Source: Micavibrio_C sp964577255
GTDB taxonomy: Bacteria; Pseudomonadota; Alphaproteobacteria; Micavibrionales; Micavibrionaceae
DNA length: 64,000 bases
Assembly: GCA_964577255.1 (NCBI GenBank)
Contig: CAZNYM010000001.1
Span: 1-64,000 of the forward strand
Direction: 5' to 3'
Under the pieces are notes generated by a model that saw nothing but the letters and a program-made list of their open reading frames with translations, had not been told where the DNA came from and did not search any database. Shown here piece after piece: positions 24,458 to 33,859 of this stretch. The translations under genes and the position numbers were made by a program. Position 1 is the first letter of the stretch, and the number at the start of each line of letters is the position of its first letter.

Positions 24458-26538
24458 CAGAAGATGGTTCCCTTGGTCAGATAGATGAAAGCGAAGATCA
24501 GAATGACAATGCCGGAAAGAATTGAGGAAAAGACGGCCGCGTATTCCCGCCCGGTTTCCCTGGCGAATATCTCCGGCCTTTCAAGCTTGGCCTCGAGCTC
24601 CGTTGCCTCCTCGCGCAGCTTGGCGAAATCCATCATCGCTCGCTGAAATTCCTCGAAATCCTGCTGTTTCATTTCAAAATTGTCGATCGTGGCGATGATC
24701 TTGCCGATATCGCCCTGGTTTCTCAGTTTTTCCACCTGCTCGCGCAGCTTCTTCGCCAGATCGCGATTGTGAAAGCGTGAAAATGTCGGCTCAATCAAAT
24801 CCACGACCCAATTTGAAAGCTTGGGCAGGGGACCCAGGCGCGAACGCTGCTGAATAGTCGCCAGCACCTTGATATTGCCGAGAATCTTCTTGTAAGGCTC
24901 GGGCGCGTTGATCTCTGACAAATAGGGATCGAGAACACGACGGTCGTGAACGGAGATGAAGGACGCGATATGCCGGTCGATGAACAGGTCGGGGCGCCCC
25001 GGCTGATCAGCCATGTCGTTGAAGGCAAGGACGATGGCTTCGGGCGAATGGGCGCAGTAATTGCGCAATTTATCGCTATAGCACGGGCAATCGGGGAGCA
25101 GGAAGTAAAGGCAGCGCTCGATGCCGTAGGCAACGTTGCCCACTTGCCGCAGGAAAGCACGGCAATTCTCATAGCGCGAAACCGTAGTGCCGACATCGTT
25201 GCTGACGACCGTCTGCATGTCGAGCCAGTATGTCACCATCTGTTGCGACACGACATCGGCGAAGGGCTGAAGATCCTTTTTATGCCATACGGCGTGGGCC
25301 AGAAGCAGCGGAAAGCCCTCCGGATTGAAATGCAGCTCGCGGAAGCGGATCGGCGCACCCGGATCAAGCGCCACCGAAACCCGGCTGACCAAACGGTCCC
25401 AGTAACCGGGCCCGCGTCCCAGTTCCTGAGAGGTCTTGACCGCCTTGTCCATGCGTTCTTTGGTCTGGCTGTCCTCGAGCGAGCGGACGATCCATTGCTC
25501 GAGATCGCCATTGTCGATGATCTGCACGGCTTCCGACGGCTTTTTGCCCAGATCCATCGACAGCAGAACCGGATTCAGATAACGCTCGCCGTTGAACGGC
25601 ATGGGCCGCGGCGCTTTGATTTTCTTCACGCTCTGCTTGGGGCTCAGGCGCTGGCCGTCGAGCCACGAGAGAATGTCCTCAAGCGACCATCGCTGTGCCC
25701 GGTCGTCATACAAAAGCCCGCGCAGAAGTTCGAGAATGCCGCCGGTGAAACGATCCTTGGCGGTCAGCGCGCCGTAACTTCCCTTCTCGATCTTCTCCTT
25801 GATGATCTCCTCTTCGCTCATGCCCTCCAGAGGGTCATGCTGGCGCATCAGCATGCTCAGGGAAACACCAAAGGCGTAAAGATCATCCTCGATTCCGCCG
25901 CGGCCGCGGCCGAGCGGATGGCACATCGCGCGCTCGATCGACTCAAAAACCACTGGCTGCGTGAAGGATACCGGCGTCGACAGGCATTCTCCCAGAACAA
26001 CTTTTTCAATGACCTTGGCGCCGCCGTCAAACATGTTGGCGGGACGAATCGCACCGTGAAACACTTCGGAATCACGCATATCCAAAAGCACATTCACCAT
26101 CGGCTTGATGACGGCGTTGATGACTTTCTCCTGTTTCCAGCCCAGCCCCTGCATGTTGTCGGCGTTCATCAGCGGCTGGCCGAGATTGTTCTCATACACG
26201 AACGCATAACGCTCGCCGCGCGCCGGGGTCCAGTACGCGACGCCGTGTTTCACCAGCTTCACGAGCGAGGGGCTGACAATGCCGCTGAAATTGCCGGCGC
26301 GGCGGATACGCGGCACCAGGCCCGGTTCACATACCAGGGCGAAGTAATTCGCCGGGCCGCCGTGGCCCCGTTCACGCGCGGCATAGGCCATCACCGGCCC
26401 CTGGTCGAGGTGGCGCAGGCGCTGGCTGGGCAGAATGTCGATCTGGTCCAGCATGACGGCCACTTCCGTTGCCGGTCCGCGCGGACGCGCGGCGGTTTCT
26501 TTGCCTTCGGGGGCGTTGTTCTGCGGATCGGTGGCCAT
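24457..26538 (-). CDS. Tail-anchored pseudokinase (protein kinase-like fold, catalytic motifs lost)
   Basis: A 693-aa protein. Residues about 60-300 show protein kinase C-lobe landmarks: HGAIRPANMF (161-170) at the catalytic-loop position, DDLYAFGVSLSML (218-230, subdomain IX) and RAQRWSLEDILSWL (280-293, subdomain XI). The catalytic Asp is absent from the loop (HGAIRPAN instead of HRDxKxxN). LGECLS replaces DFG, and no Gly-rich loop is obvious, so it is predicted inactive. Residues 310-590 are of unknown fold. Residues 592-655 are probably coiled-coil and 667-687 are a membrane anchor near the C-terminus. It is coupled to the 178-aa membrane protein. Function is unknown; a scaffolding or signalling role at the membrane is inferred. 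Confidence 0.8.
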   Translation of the reverse strand: MATDPQNNAPEGKETAARPRGPATEVAVMLDQIDILPSQRLRHLDQGPVMAYAARERGHGGPANYFALVCEPGLVPRIRRAGNFSGIVSPSLVKLVKHGVAYWTPARGERYAFVYENNLGQPLMNADNMQGLGWKQEKVINAVIKPMVNVLLDMRDSEVFHGAIRPANMFDGGAKVIEKVVLGECLSTPVSFTQPVVFESIERAMCHPLGRGRGGIEDDLYAFGVSLSMLMRQHDPLEGMSEEEIIKEKIEKGSYGALTAKDRFTGGILELLRGLLYDDRAQRWSLEDILSWLDGQRLSPKQSVKKIKAPRPMPFNGERYLNPVLLSMDLGKKPSEAVQIIDNGDLEQWIVRSLEDSQTKERMDKAVKTSQELGRGPGYWDRLVSRVSVALDPGAPIRFRELHFNPEGFPLLLAHAVWHKKDLQPFADVVSQQMVTYWLDMQTVVSNDVGTTVSRYENCRAFLRQVGNVAYGIERCLYFLLPDCPCYSDKLRNYCAHSPEAIVLAFNDMADQPGRPDLFIDRHIASFISVHDRRVLDPYLSEINAPEPYKKILGNIKVLATIQQRSRLGPLPKLSNWVVDLIEPTFSRFHNRDLAKKLREQVEKLRNQGDIGKIIATIDNFEMKQQDFEEFQRAMMDFAKLREEATELEAKLERPEIFARETGREYAAVFSSILSGIVILIFAFIYLTKGTIF

Positions 26539-26662
26539 GCGGTTCTGGAATGCCCGGAAAGAAAGTCAGGAGAACGCGGCCGCTCTGAACGATTATCGTA
26601 AAACAGCCACCTTACATTGTACCGGGTTGGCGAATCCTTGGAAAGCCCCACGGGGGCGGACT

Positions 26663-27955
26663 TCAGGCCAGGAACGGGTCCTGCATCAGGATGGTGTCGT
26701 CGCGCTCGGGGCTGGTCGACAAAAGCGCGACTGGCGCCTCGATAAGCTCTTCCAGACGGCGGACATATTTTACAGCCGCCGCCGGCAGATCGGCCCATGA
26801 ACGCGCGCCGCGGGTGGTTTCGCGCCAGCCGGAAAGCGTTTCGTAAACCGGCGTGACCGCCGCCTGATACACGGGCGAGCTGGGGTAATGATCGAGCCTC
26901 TGCCCGTTCAGTTCGTACCCGGTGCAGATCTGCAGCTTCTCGAGGCCGTCAAGGATGTCGAGCTTGGTCAAGGCGATGCCGTCGATGCCGCCCACCTTCA
27001 CCGCCTGACGCACCATGGTCGCGTCGAACCATCCGCAGCGGCGCTTACGCCCGGTGACGGTGCCAAATTCGTGGCCGCGCGTGCCCATGTATTCGCCGAT
27101 ATCGTTGGCCTGTTCGGTCGGGAACGGGCCGGTGCCCACGCGCGTGGTATAGGCCTTGGCGATCCCGAGCACATAGCTGACCGACCGGGGGCCAACGCCC
27201 GATCCGGTCGCGGCGGCGGCAGCCACCGTATTCGACGATGTCACGTACGGATAGGTACCGTGATCGACATCGAGCATGATCCCCTGCGCGCCCTCGAACA
27301 GCACGCGCTCGCGCGCCTGGCGCGACTGTTCCAGCCGCTGCCACACCACGCCGGCATAAAGCAGGATGTCGTGGCTGATGGTCATCAGCGCGTCATAGAC
27401 GGTTACCGGCGGCACGGTCTCGACCCCCAGGCCGCGCAGCAGCGCGTTGTGATGGATCATCAGCTGCTCGAGCTTTTCCTTCAGCAGCTCGGGGTGGCGC
27501 AGGTCACAGACGCGGATCGCGCGGCGCGCCACTTTGTCCTCGTAAGCCGGGCCGATACCGCGGCCGGTGGTACCGATCTGGCCCTTGCCGCGCGCGGCCT
27601 CAAGCGCCCGGTCCATGGCCTGATGCACCGGCAGGATCAGCGTGGCGTTCTCGGCGATCATCAGATTATCGGGCCCGATGGCGATGCCGCGCGCACGCAG
27701 ACTCTCGATCTCCTTGAGCAGATGCCACGGATCGACCACCACGCCGTTGCCGATCACGGACAGTTTGCCCGGCCGCACAATGCCCGAAGGCAGCAGGCTG
27801 AGCTTATATTCCGTGCCGCCGATCACCAGCGTGTGGCCGGCATTGTGCCCGCCCTGGAAACGCACCACGATATCGGCGCGCGACGACAGCCAGTCGACGA
27901 TCTTCCCTTTTCCTTCATCGCCCCACTGGGCGCCAACGACGGCAACATTCGACAT
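26663..27955 (-). CDS. purA: Adenylosuccinate synthetase
   Basis: Catalyses GTP-dependent conversion of IMP and aspartate to adenylosuccinate, the first step from IMP to AMP. It has 430 residues, full length. The N-terminal GAQWGDEGKGKIVDWL holds the GTP-binding and catalytic Asp; RFQGGHNAGHT, TTGRGIGPAYEDK and the C-terminal VALLSTSPERDDTI are conserved. The start is the ATG at 27955 (MSNVAVVGAQ). It is divergent from the small gene at 28101. The gap 26539-26662 before the pseudokinase shows no clear terminator. Confidence 0.98.
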   Translation of the reverse strand: MSNVAVVGAQWGDEGKGKIVDWLSSRADIVVRFQGGHNAGHTLVIGGTEYKLSLLPSGIVRPGKLSVIGNGVVVDPWHLLKEIESLRARGIAIGPDNLMIAENATLILPVHQAMDRALEAARGKGQIGTTGRGIGPAYEDKVARRAIRVCDLRHPELLKEKLEQLMIHHNALLRGLGVETVPPVTVYDALMTISHDILLYAGVVWQRLEQSRQARERVLFEGAQGIMLDVDHGTYPYVTSSNTVAAAAATGSGVGPRSVSYVLGIAKAYTTRVGTGPFPTEQANDIGEYMGTRGHEFGTVTGRKRRCGWFDATMVRQAVKVGGIDGIALTKLDILDGLEKLQICTGYELNGQRLDHYPSSPVYQAAVTPVYETLSGWRETTRGARSWADLPAAAVKYVRRLEELIEAPVALLSTSPERDDTILMQDPFLA

Positions 27956-28042
27956 GGCTGACAGGCCTTCCGGTGATGTGGATATACTCTGAAAGTGCCT
28001 CAAAAACCCCGGGATGCCTAGGGGCCTCCGGATTCAAAAAAG

Positions 28043-28071
28043 TTGACATATTTTTTGCGACACCCTACCCT
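28043..28071 (+). promoter_or_regulatory. Probable sigma-70 promoter of the 114-aa gene
   Basis: A perfect TTGACA (28043-28048), a 17-nt spacer containing a T-run, and TACCCT (28066-28071) precede the ATG at 28101 by 30 nt. The -10 retains only the TAxxxT positions. Confidence 0.5.
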
Positions 28072-28100
28072 TCCTCCAGGTAAAAAAACGGGGAGATGCC

Positions 28101-28445
28101 ATGAGAATCCGTCTGGAATGTGAAACCGACCAGCCGCGGCTGGCGGGGCAATTCGTACTCTGCGCTCAAAAATTCTGGCGAACCCATCGCTGCAGCAAGA
28201 GCATAAGCGGCGGCGATCTGGGGTACCTCGATCGCTCCCAGGATGAAGCCGCCCCGGCCCGGAGCGGTCAGTATGTCGAGTTCGGAATAGAGGGCTGCGT
28301 CCTGGATCTGAGCGCGCTTCAGGACAGACTCAAGAGCCGGGGCTTCGATTATGAAAGCACATCCTGGACCAATGCCGCCCAGGCGGAAGGCGCCCCGCCG
28401 GAAACGACGGCCCTGACGGTGCGTTTCACACCGGCGCCGGCATAA
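28101..28445 (+). CDS. Small protein of unknown function
   Basis: A 114-aa protein that I do not recognise. It is supported as a gene by a GGGGAG ribosome binding site 7 nt before the ATG, by the TTGACA promoter, and by its position in a gap between divergent purA and the convergent ankyrin gene. It has no signal peptide or membrane segment. Three cysteines occur in the first 60 residues (ECETDQ, LCAQKFWRTHRC, EGCVLDL). The sequence is mixed alpha/beta and probably cytoplasmic. Confidence 0.65.
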   Translation: MRIRLECETDQPRLAGQFVLCAQKFWRTHRCSKSISGGDLGYLDRSQDEAAPARSGQYVEFGIEGCVLDLSALQDRLKSRGFDYESTSWTNAAQAEGAPPETTALTVRFTPAPA

Positions 28446-28460
28446 ATCAGATTTCTGAGA

Positions 28461-28748
28461 TTAAGCCCGCTTGCGCGCCGCGACCGAAGGCTCGCGGTAA
28501 AGATCCTGCGCGTCCAGTCCCATGCGGACCAGATACGACATCTGGCGCGCGGCCAGCAGCGTGGTCGCGGCCTGAACCTGGCCGTACTGGGTGGCGATGT
28601 TGATGGCGGTGCGGGCCTGGTCGTCGCGGGCCTCGAGATCGGCGCCGCTCATGACCAGAAGGCGGATTTTCGAGCAATCGCCCTCGCGGGCGGCGTTCCA
28701 CAGCTGGGTATTGAGATGATCCTGCTGGAATGTCTGCATAGCGCTCAT
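28461..28748 (-). CDS. Small ankyrin-repeat protein
   Basis: A 95-aa protein with about two ankyrin repeats: LWNAAREGDCSKIRLLVMSG then ADLEARDDQARTAINIATQY and GQVQAATTLLAA. No signal peptide is present, so it is probably a cytoplasmic protein-protein adaptor. The start is the ATG at 28748 with GGGAGG 6 nt upstream; an in-frame ATG follows at 28739. It lies 33 nt downstream of glmM and is convergent with the 114-aa gene. Confidence 0.8.
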   Translation of the reverse strand: MSAMQTFQQDHLNTQLWNAAREGDCSKIRLLVMSGADLEARDDQARTAINIATQYGQVQAATTLLAARQMSYLVRMGLDAQDLYREPSVAARKRA

Positions 28749-28781
28749 CGGTAGCCTCCCTTCACCAAAGAAGGCTATAAA

Positions 28782-30179
<1,398 letters not shown>

Positions 30180-30189
30180 GATCGTGCGG

Positions 30190-32127
30190 TCAGACCCCTT
30201 GCGGCACTTCGCCGGCATCGCCGTAGCCGCCGGATTTGGGCACCGAGCTGCGGGGCTTCTGTTCGCCGGGTTCATATTTGTCATCGTCGCGGATGATCGG
30301 TTCGCCGCGCAGCAGGGCCTTGATCTCCTCGCCGCTCAGGGTTTCGTACTCCAGCAGCGCTTTGGCCAGGCGATGCAGCTCGTCGATATAGGTTTCAAGC
30401 AGGTGCCAGGCGCGGCCATAGGCGTCGTCGACGATCTTGCGGATCTCCTGATCGACCACCTTGGCGGTTTCGTCGGAAAGGTTTTTCGACTGCGCCACGC
30501 TGTGGCCCAGGAACACTTCTTGCTGGTCGGCACCGTAATGCAGGAAGCCAAGCTTGTCGCTCATGCCCCATTCGGTCACCATGCGCCGGGCCATGTCGGT
30601 AACCATGCGGATGTCGCTCGAGGCGCCGGTGGTCACTTTCTCGTGGCCGAAGATCATCTCTTCGGCGATGCGCCCACCCATGCCCACAGCCAGGTCGGCC
30701 TTGAGCTTGGCGCGCGACAGCGAAATGCGATCCCCCTCGGGCAGGCGCATGACCATGCCCAAAGCGCGGCCGCGCGGGATGATGGTCGCCTTGTGGATGG
30801 GATCGGATTCGGGGATGTGCAACGCGATGATCGCGTGCCCGGCCTCGTGATAGGCGGTCAGTTTCTTTTCGTCTTCCGACATCGCCATCGAGCGGCGCTC
30901 GGTGCCCATCATCACCTTGTCCTTGGCGTATTCGAATTCCTCCATGCTGGCCACGCGCTTGCCGCGCCGGGCGGCGAGCAGTGCCGCCTCGTTGACCAGG
31001 TTGGCGAGATCGGCACCCGAAAAACCAGGCGTGCCGCGCGCCAGAACATGGGCGTCGACATTCTTAGCCAGCGGCACTTTTTTCATGTGCACTTGCAGGA
31101 TCTTCTCGCGGCCCTTGATGTCGGGCAGCGGCACCACGATCTGGCGGTCGAAACGGCCCGGGCGCAGAAGCGCGGGATCGAGCACATCGGGGCGGTTGGT
31201 GGCCGCGAGGATGATGACACCCTCATTGGCCTCGAAACCATCCATCTCCACCAGCAACTGGTTGAGGGTCTGTTCGCGCTCGTCGTTGCCGCCGCCCAGG
31301 CCCGCGCCGCGGTGGCGGCCGACGGCGTCGATCTCGTCGATGAACACGATGCATGGCGCATTCTTTTTCGCCTGCTCGAACATGTCGCGCACACGGCTCG
31401 CGCCCACGCCAACGAACATCTCGACGAAGTCGGAGCCGGAAATGGTGAAGAACGGCACGTTGGCCTCGCCCGCCACGGCGCGCGCGATCAGCGTCTTGCC
31501 GGTACCGGGCGAGCCGACCAGAAGCGCGCCTTTGGGGATCTTGCCGCCCAGGCGCTGGAATTTCTGCGGATCTTTGAGGAACTCGACGATCTCCTGCAGT
31601 TCGCTCTTGGCTTCGTCGATCCCCGCCACGTCCTCAAACGTGACGCGGCCGTGCTGCTCGTTGAGCATACGCGCGCGCGACTTGCCGAAACCCAAAGCGC
31701 CGCCGCCGCCCTTGGACTGCATCTGGCGCATGAAGAAGATCCACACGCCGATCAGAAGCAGCATCGGGAACCAGGAGAGTAAAACACCCAGCAGGCTGAT
31801 TTTCTCGGGGTCCTCATTTTCGGCGGTGATGCGCACGCCGGTGCCGGTCAGGCGATCGACCACGTTTTCGTTATTGGGAATCAGGACGGTGAAGGCCTTG
31901 CCAGTGCCATTATAGTGTCCCGCGATCTGCTGGCCCTTGATGGTGACATCCGAAATCTTGCCGCTTGCTGCTTCGGCCATGAAATCGCTGTAGGCCACGG
32001 TTTCGGCAACGCCCGCGACACCGGAGGCCGTGCGGTTCCCGGCCCCGCCCTGCAGGGCGTTCAGAAGGAAGACCATGACCAGACCGATGCCCAGCCAGAA
32101 CACCAGATTGCGGTTGAAATTATTCAC
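30190..32127 (-). CDS. ftsH: ATP-dependent zinc metalloprotease FtsH
   Basis: A membrane-bound AAA+ protease for quality control of membrane proteins and turnover of regulators. The 645-aa protein has two N-terminal membrane helices (about 7-25 and 112-133). The AAA module has Walker A GSPGTGKT (205-212), Walker B VFIDEIDAVG (261-270) and the second region of homology (ATNRPDVLDPALLRPGRFDR). The M41 peptidase zinc motif is HEAGH (427-431). A Gly/Ser/Lys-rich tail ends the protein. It is transcribed with glmM downstream and lies 52 bp after tilS. Confidence 0.98.
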   Translation of the reverse strand: MNNFNRNLVFWLGIGLVMVFLLNALQGGAGNRTASGVAGVAETVAYSDFMAEAASGKISDVTIKGQQIAGHYNGTGKAFTVLIPNNENVVDRLTGTGVRITAENEDPEKISLLGVLLSWFPMLLLIGVWIFFMRQMQSKGGGGALGFGKSRARMLNEQHGRVTFEDVAGIDEAKSELQEIVEFLKDPQKFQRLGGKIPKGALLVGSPGTGKTLIARAVAGEANVPFFTISGSDFVEMFVGVGASRVRDMFEQAKKNAPCIVFIDEIDAVGRHRGAGLGGGNDEREQTLNQLLVEMDGFEANEGVIILAATNRPDVLDPALLRPGRFDRQIVVPLPDIKGREKILQVHMKKVPLAKNVDAHVLARGTPGFSGADLANLVNEAALLAARRGKRVASMEEFEYAKDKVMMGTERRSMAMSEDEKKLTAYHEAGHAIIALHIPESDPIHKATIIPRGRALGMVMRLPEGDRISLSRAKLKADLAVGMGGRIAEEMIFGHEKVTTGASSDIRMVTDMARRMVTEWGMSDKLGFLHYGADQQEVFLGHSVAQSKNLSDETAKVVDQEIRKIVDDAYGRAWHLLETYIDELHRLAKALLEYETLSGEEIKALLRGEPIIRDDDKYEPGEQKPRSSVPKSGGYGDAGEVPQGV

Positions 32128-32179
32128 GGATGCCCAAAACCTTTCCGGGAGAAAGCCCAGTTTTCAGTGTACTAGATAA

Positions 32180-33202
32180 TTAAACTTTTTGTCCAAGTCG
32201 GCAAGAGTTTTCCGGAATTACCGCCAGTTCGCCTTTTTCACGATCGAGCCGGATCAGGCACCCCGCCAAAGTTGCACATTTAAAGGCCGGATCGGCGAAC
32301 AGGTCTTCCGCGATCCCTTCCAGCACCGCGAGGCGGGGACCGTAATCCTTCTCTGCGCCGGCCGCCTGCCCAAGCGCCTTCTGCAGGACGCGCAAACGCA
32401 CCTCCGCGGGCGCCCTTCTGAGAGCGGCGAAGGAAAAACGCACGCCGCCTGCATCCAGACACGATTCCTGCCACAGCGCCTCCGCATAATAATCGAGCGC
32501 TTCGCGGGCGCGGGCGAAGCGCCGGGCAGTTGCGCTCAGGCGCCGGGCGCTCAGGCCCTCCTCCGCCAGGACATCCTGCGCCCGGCGCAGGCGCACGCGC
32601 GCGAATGCGAGATTGTCGTTCGAGGGATCGACCGTGAAGGGAATGTCCTGCGTGCGGCAGTACTCCACCAGTGCGCTTTTAGGCATGTCCAGGAACGGGC
32701 GCAGCAGCACAAGATCCCCGCGCGCGCTGGATCCCGCCATGCCGGCAAGCCCGTCCAGGCCGCTGCCCTTGGCGAGGCGGAATAAAAACGTCTCGGCCTG
32801 GTCGTCCTGATGATGGGCGAGAAAAAGGAAACGGATGCCCGCTTCGCGGCAATGCGCCGCCATCAGGGCGTAGCGGTCGGCCCGCGCGCGTTCCTGCACC
32901 CGCGCGGGCGGCAGGTTGTCCGTGTCGCGGACCAGAATTTCATGCCTGACGGCGGGATAGGCCTTGGCCAGCCACGCGCCGGCGGCGCGGGCTTCGGCGG
33001 CGGCTTCGGGGCGCAGGCCGTGATCGACGCTCAAAGCGTGCAGCGCAGGACCGGAACGGGTTTCGAGATAAGCCGCCAGCAGCGCTGCAAGCGCCATGCT
33101 GTCCGGCCCGCCGGAAACGGCTGCCGCGACGGCCCCCTCGCGCGCGAGATCGTGCGCGGCGAAAACCGCGTCCAGCGCATCAAAAAACCCCTGATGATCC
33201 AT
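32180..33202 (-). CDS. tilS: tRNA(Ile)-lysidine synthase
   Basis: Attaches lysine to C34 of tRNA-Ile(CAU), so that it reads AUA. The 340-aa protein (from the ATG at 33202) has the PP-loop SGGPDS (30-35), the LAHHQDDQAETFLFRL motif and LLRPFLDMPKSALVEYC. The start is uncertain. The frame is open to a GTG at 33244 directly after the stop of the upstream gene, and an ATG at 33217 also exists. The ATG at 33202 fits family N-termini but lies inside a terminator-like hairpin (33182-33211), and none of the choices has a good ribosome binding site. The gene is essential in most bacteria, so its translation through this hairpin is noteworthy. Confidence 0.93.
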   Translation of the reverse strand: MDHQGFFDALDAVFAAHDLAREGAVAAAVSGGPDSMALAALLAAYLETRSGPALHALSVDHGLRPEAAAEARAAGAWLAKAYPAVRHEILVRDTDNLPPARVQERARADRYALMAAHCREAGIRFLFLAHHQDDQAETFLFRLAKGSGLDGLAGMAGSSARGDLVLLRPFLDMPKSALVEYCRTQDIPFTVDPSNDNLAFARVRLRRAQDVLAEEGLSARRLSATARRFARAREALDYYAEALWQESCLDAGGVRFSFAALRRAPAEVRLRVLQKALGQAAGAEKDYGPRLAVLEGIAEDLFADPAFKCATLAGCLIRLDREKGELAVIPENSCRLGQKV

Positions 33203-33211
33203 CAGGGGTTT
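33182..33211 (-). terminator. Intrinsic terminator overlapping the tilS start
   Basis: A perfect 12-bp inverted repeat AAACCCCTGATG/CATCAGGGGTTT (33185-33196 and 33200-33211, 3-nt loop) is followed on the minus strand by six T (33187-33182). It lies 34 nt after the stop of the 170-aa membrane protein gene. The ATG of tilS at 33202 is within the stem. Confidence 0.75.
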
Positions 33212-33244
33212 ATAGAGCATTTCGCAGGCAAAGCAAAACGGCAC

Positions 33245-33757
33245 CTAGCTCGGATTCATCTTCGGTTCCGGGCCTTCTTTGGGAACCGTCAGGGTCGCGC
33301 CGCGCTCGCGATCGGGCATGGGGTCTTTCGCCTTCGGCACCGTGAGCTCCTGGCCCTCTTTTTTGAATTGCTGGATCTTGGCCGGCTGGGATGTCGGCAG
33401 CACCGAGTCGGGTTTGGCGATGTACTGGTTGGTTGCCAGTCCCACAGCCCCCGCCGCCGTTAAAATGGCCGCACCCTTCATCATGCTATGAAAAAAACCG
33501 CCGCGCTCACCGGGGACAAACTTGTCCAGCAAGCCGCTGTGCTTGTCGGCGAATTTGAGCAAAAGGAGAGAAACGATAAAAGCGGCAATGCCGCCGCCAG
33601 TGGCAGCCATGGTCGGGTTGCTGTTCTGCAAGCCGGTCCAGGCATCCGAAACTGTGTTGAAAGCGTTGGAAAGCCCATCCATCCAGCCCGGCATCTGGTC
33701 TGTCCAGGTCTGGCCCTGGGGACGGGAAGCGCCCGCTATCGAGTCAGGAGAAGCCAT
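33245..33757 (-). CDS. Membrane protein of unknown function
   Basis: A 170-aa protein with two predicted membrane helices (about 52-69, ATGGGIAAFIVSLLLLKF, and 93-111, MKGAAILTAAGAVGLATNQY). It has no typical signal peptide. The C-terminal 55 residues are Pro/Lys/Glu-rich with two copies of a TVPK motif (ELTVPKAKDP and LTVPKEGP). GAGGG lies upstream of the ATG at 33757, and a good promoter (33814-33842) is present. I do not recognise the family. Confidence 0.7.
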   Translation of the reverse strand: MASPDSIAGASRPQGQTWTDQMPGWMDGLSNAFNTVSDAWTGLQNSNPTMAATGGGIAAFIVSLLLLKFADKHSGLLDKFVPGERGGFFHSMMKGAAILTAAGAVGLATNQYIAKPDSVLPTSQPAKIQQFKKEGQELTVPKAKDPMPDRERGATLTVPKEGPEPKMNPS

Positions 33758-33813
33758 GTTAACACCCTCAAATTGCTGCTTTTTTTGATCGTTTTTCGGG
33801 CAGCCTTGCTAAT

Positions 33814-33842
33814 ACTATAGCAAGGCCCTGAAAAGCCTGCAA
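33814..33842 (-). promoter_or_regulatory. Probable sigma-70 promoter of the 170-aa membrane protein gene
   Basis: On the minus strand TTGCAG (33842-33837), a 17-nt spacer and TATAGT (33819-33814) lie about 57 nt before the ATG at 33757. A 9-bp inverted repeat GCCTTGCTA/TAGCAAGGC (33803-33811 and 33818-33826) spans the -10 and start-point region and could be an operator. Confidence 0.5.
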
Positions 33843-33859
33843 GTTTTTTCAGAATGCGA

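Noticed and set aside
24946..26601. A 551-codon plus-strand open frame opposite the pseudokinase
   Set aside because: It is a high-GC antisense shadow with His/Arg/Gln-rich translation and no ribosome binding site; the minus-strand gene has domain evidence and is coupled to its neighbour.
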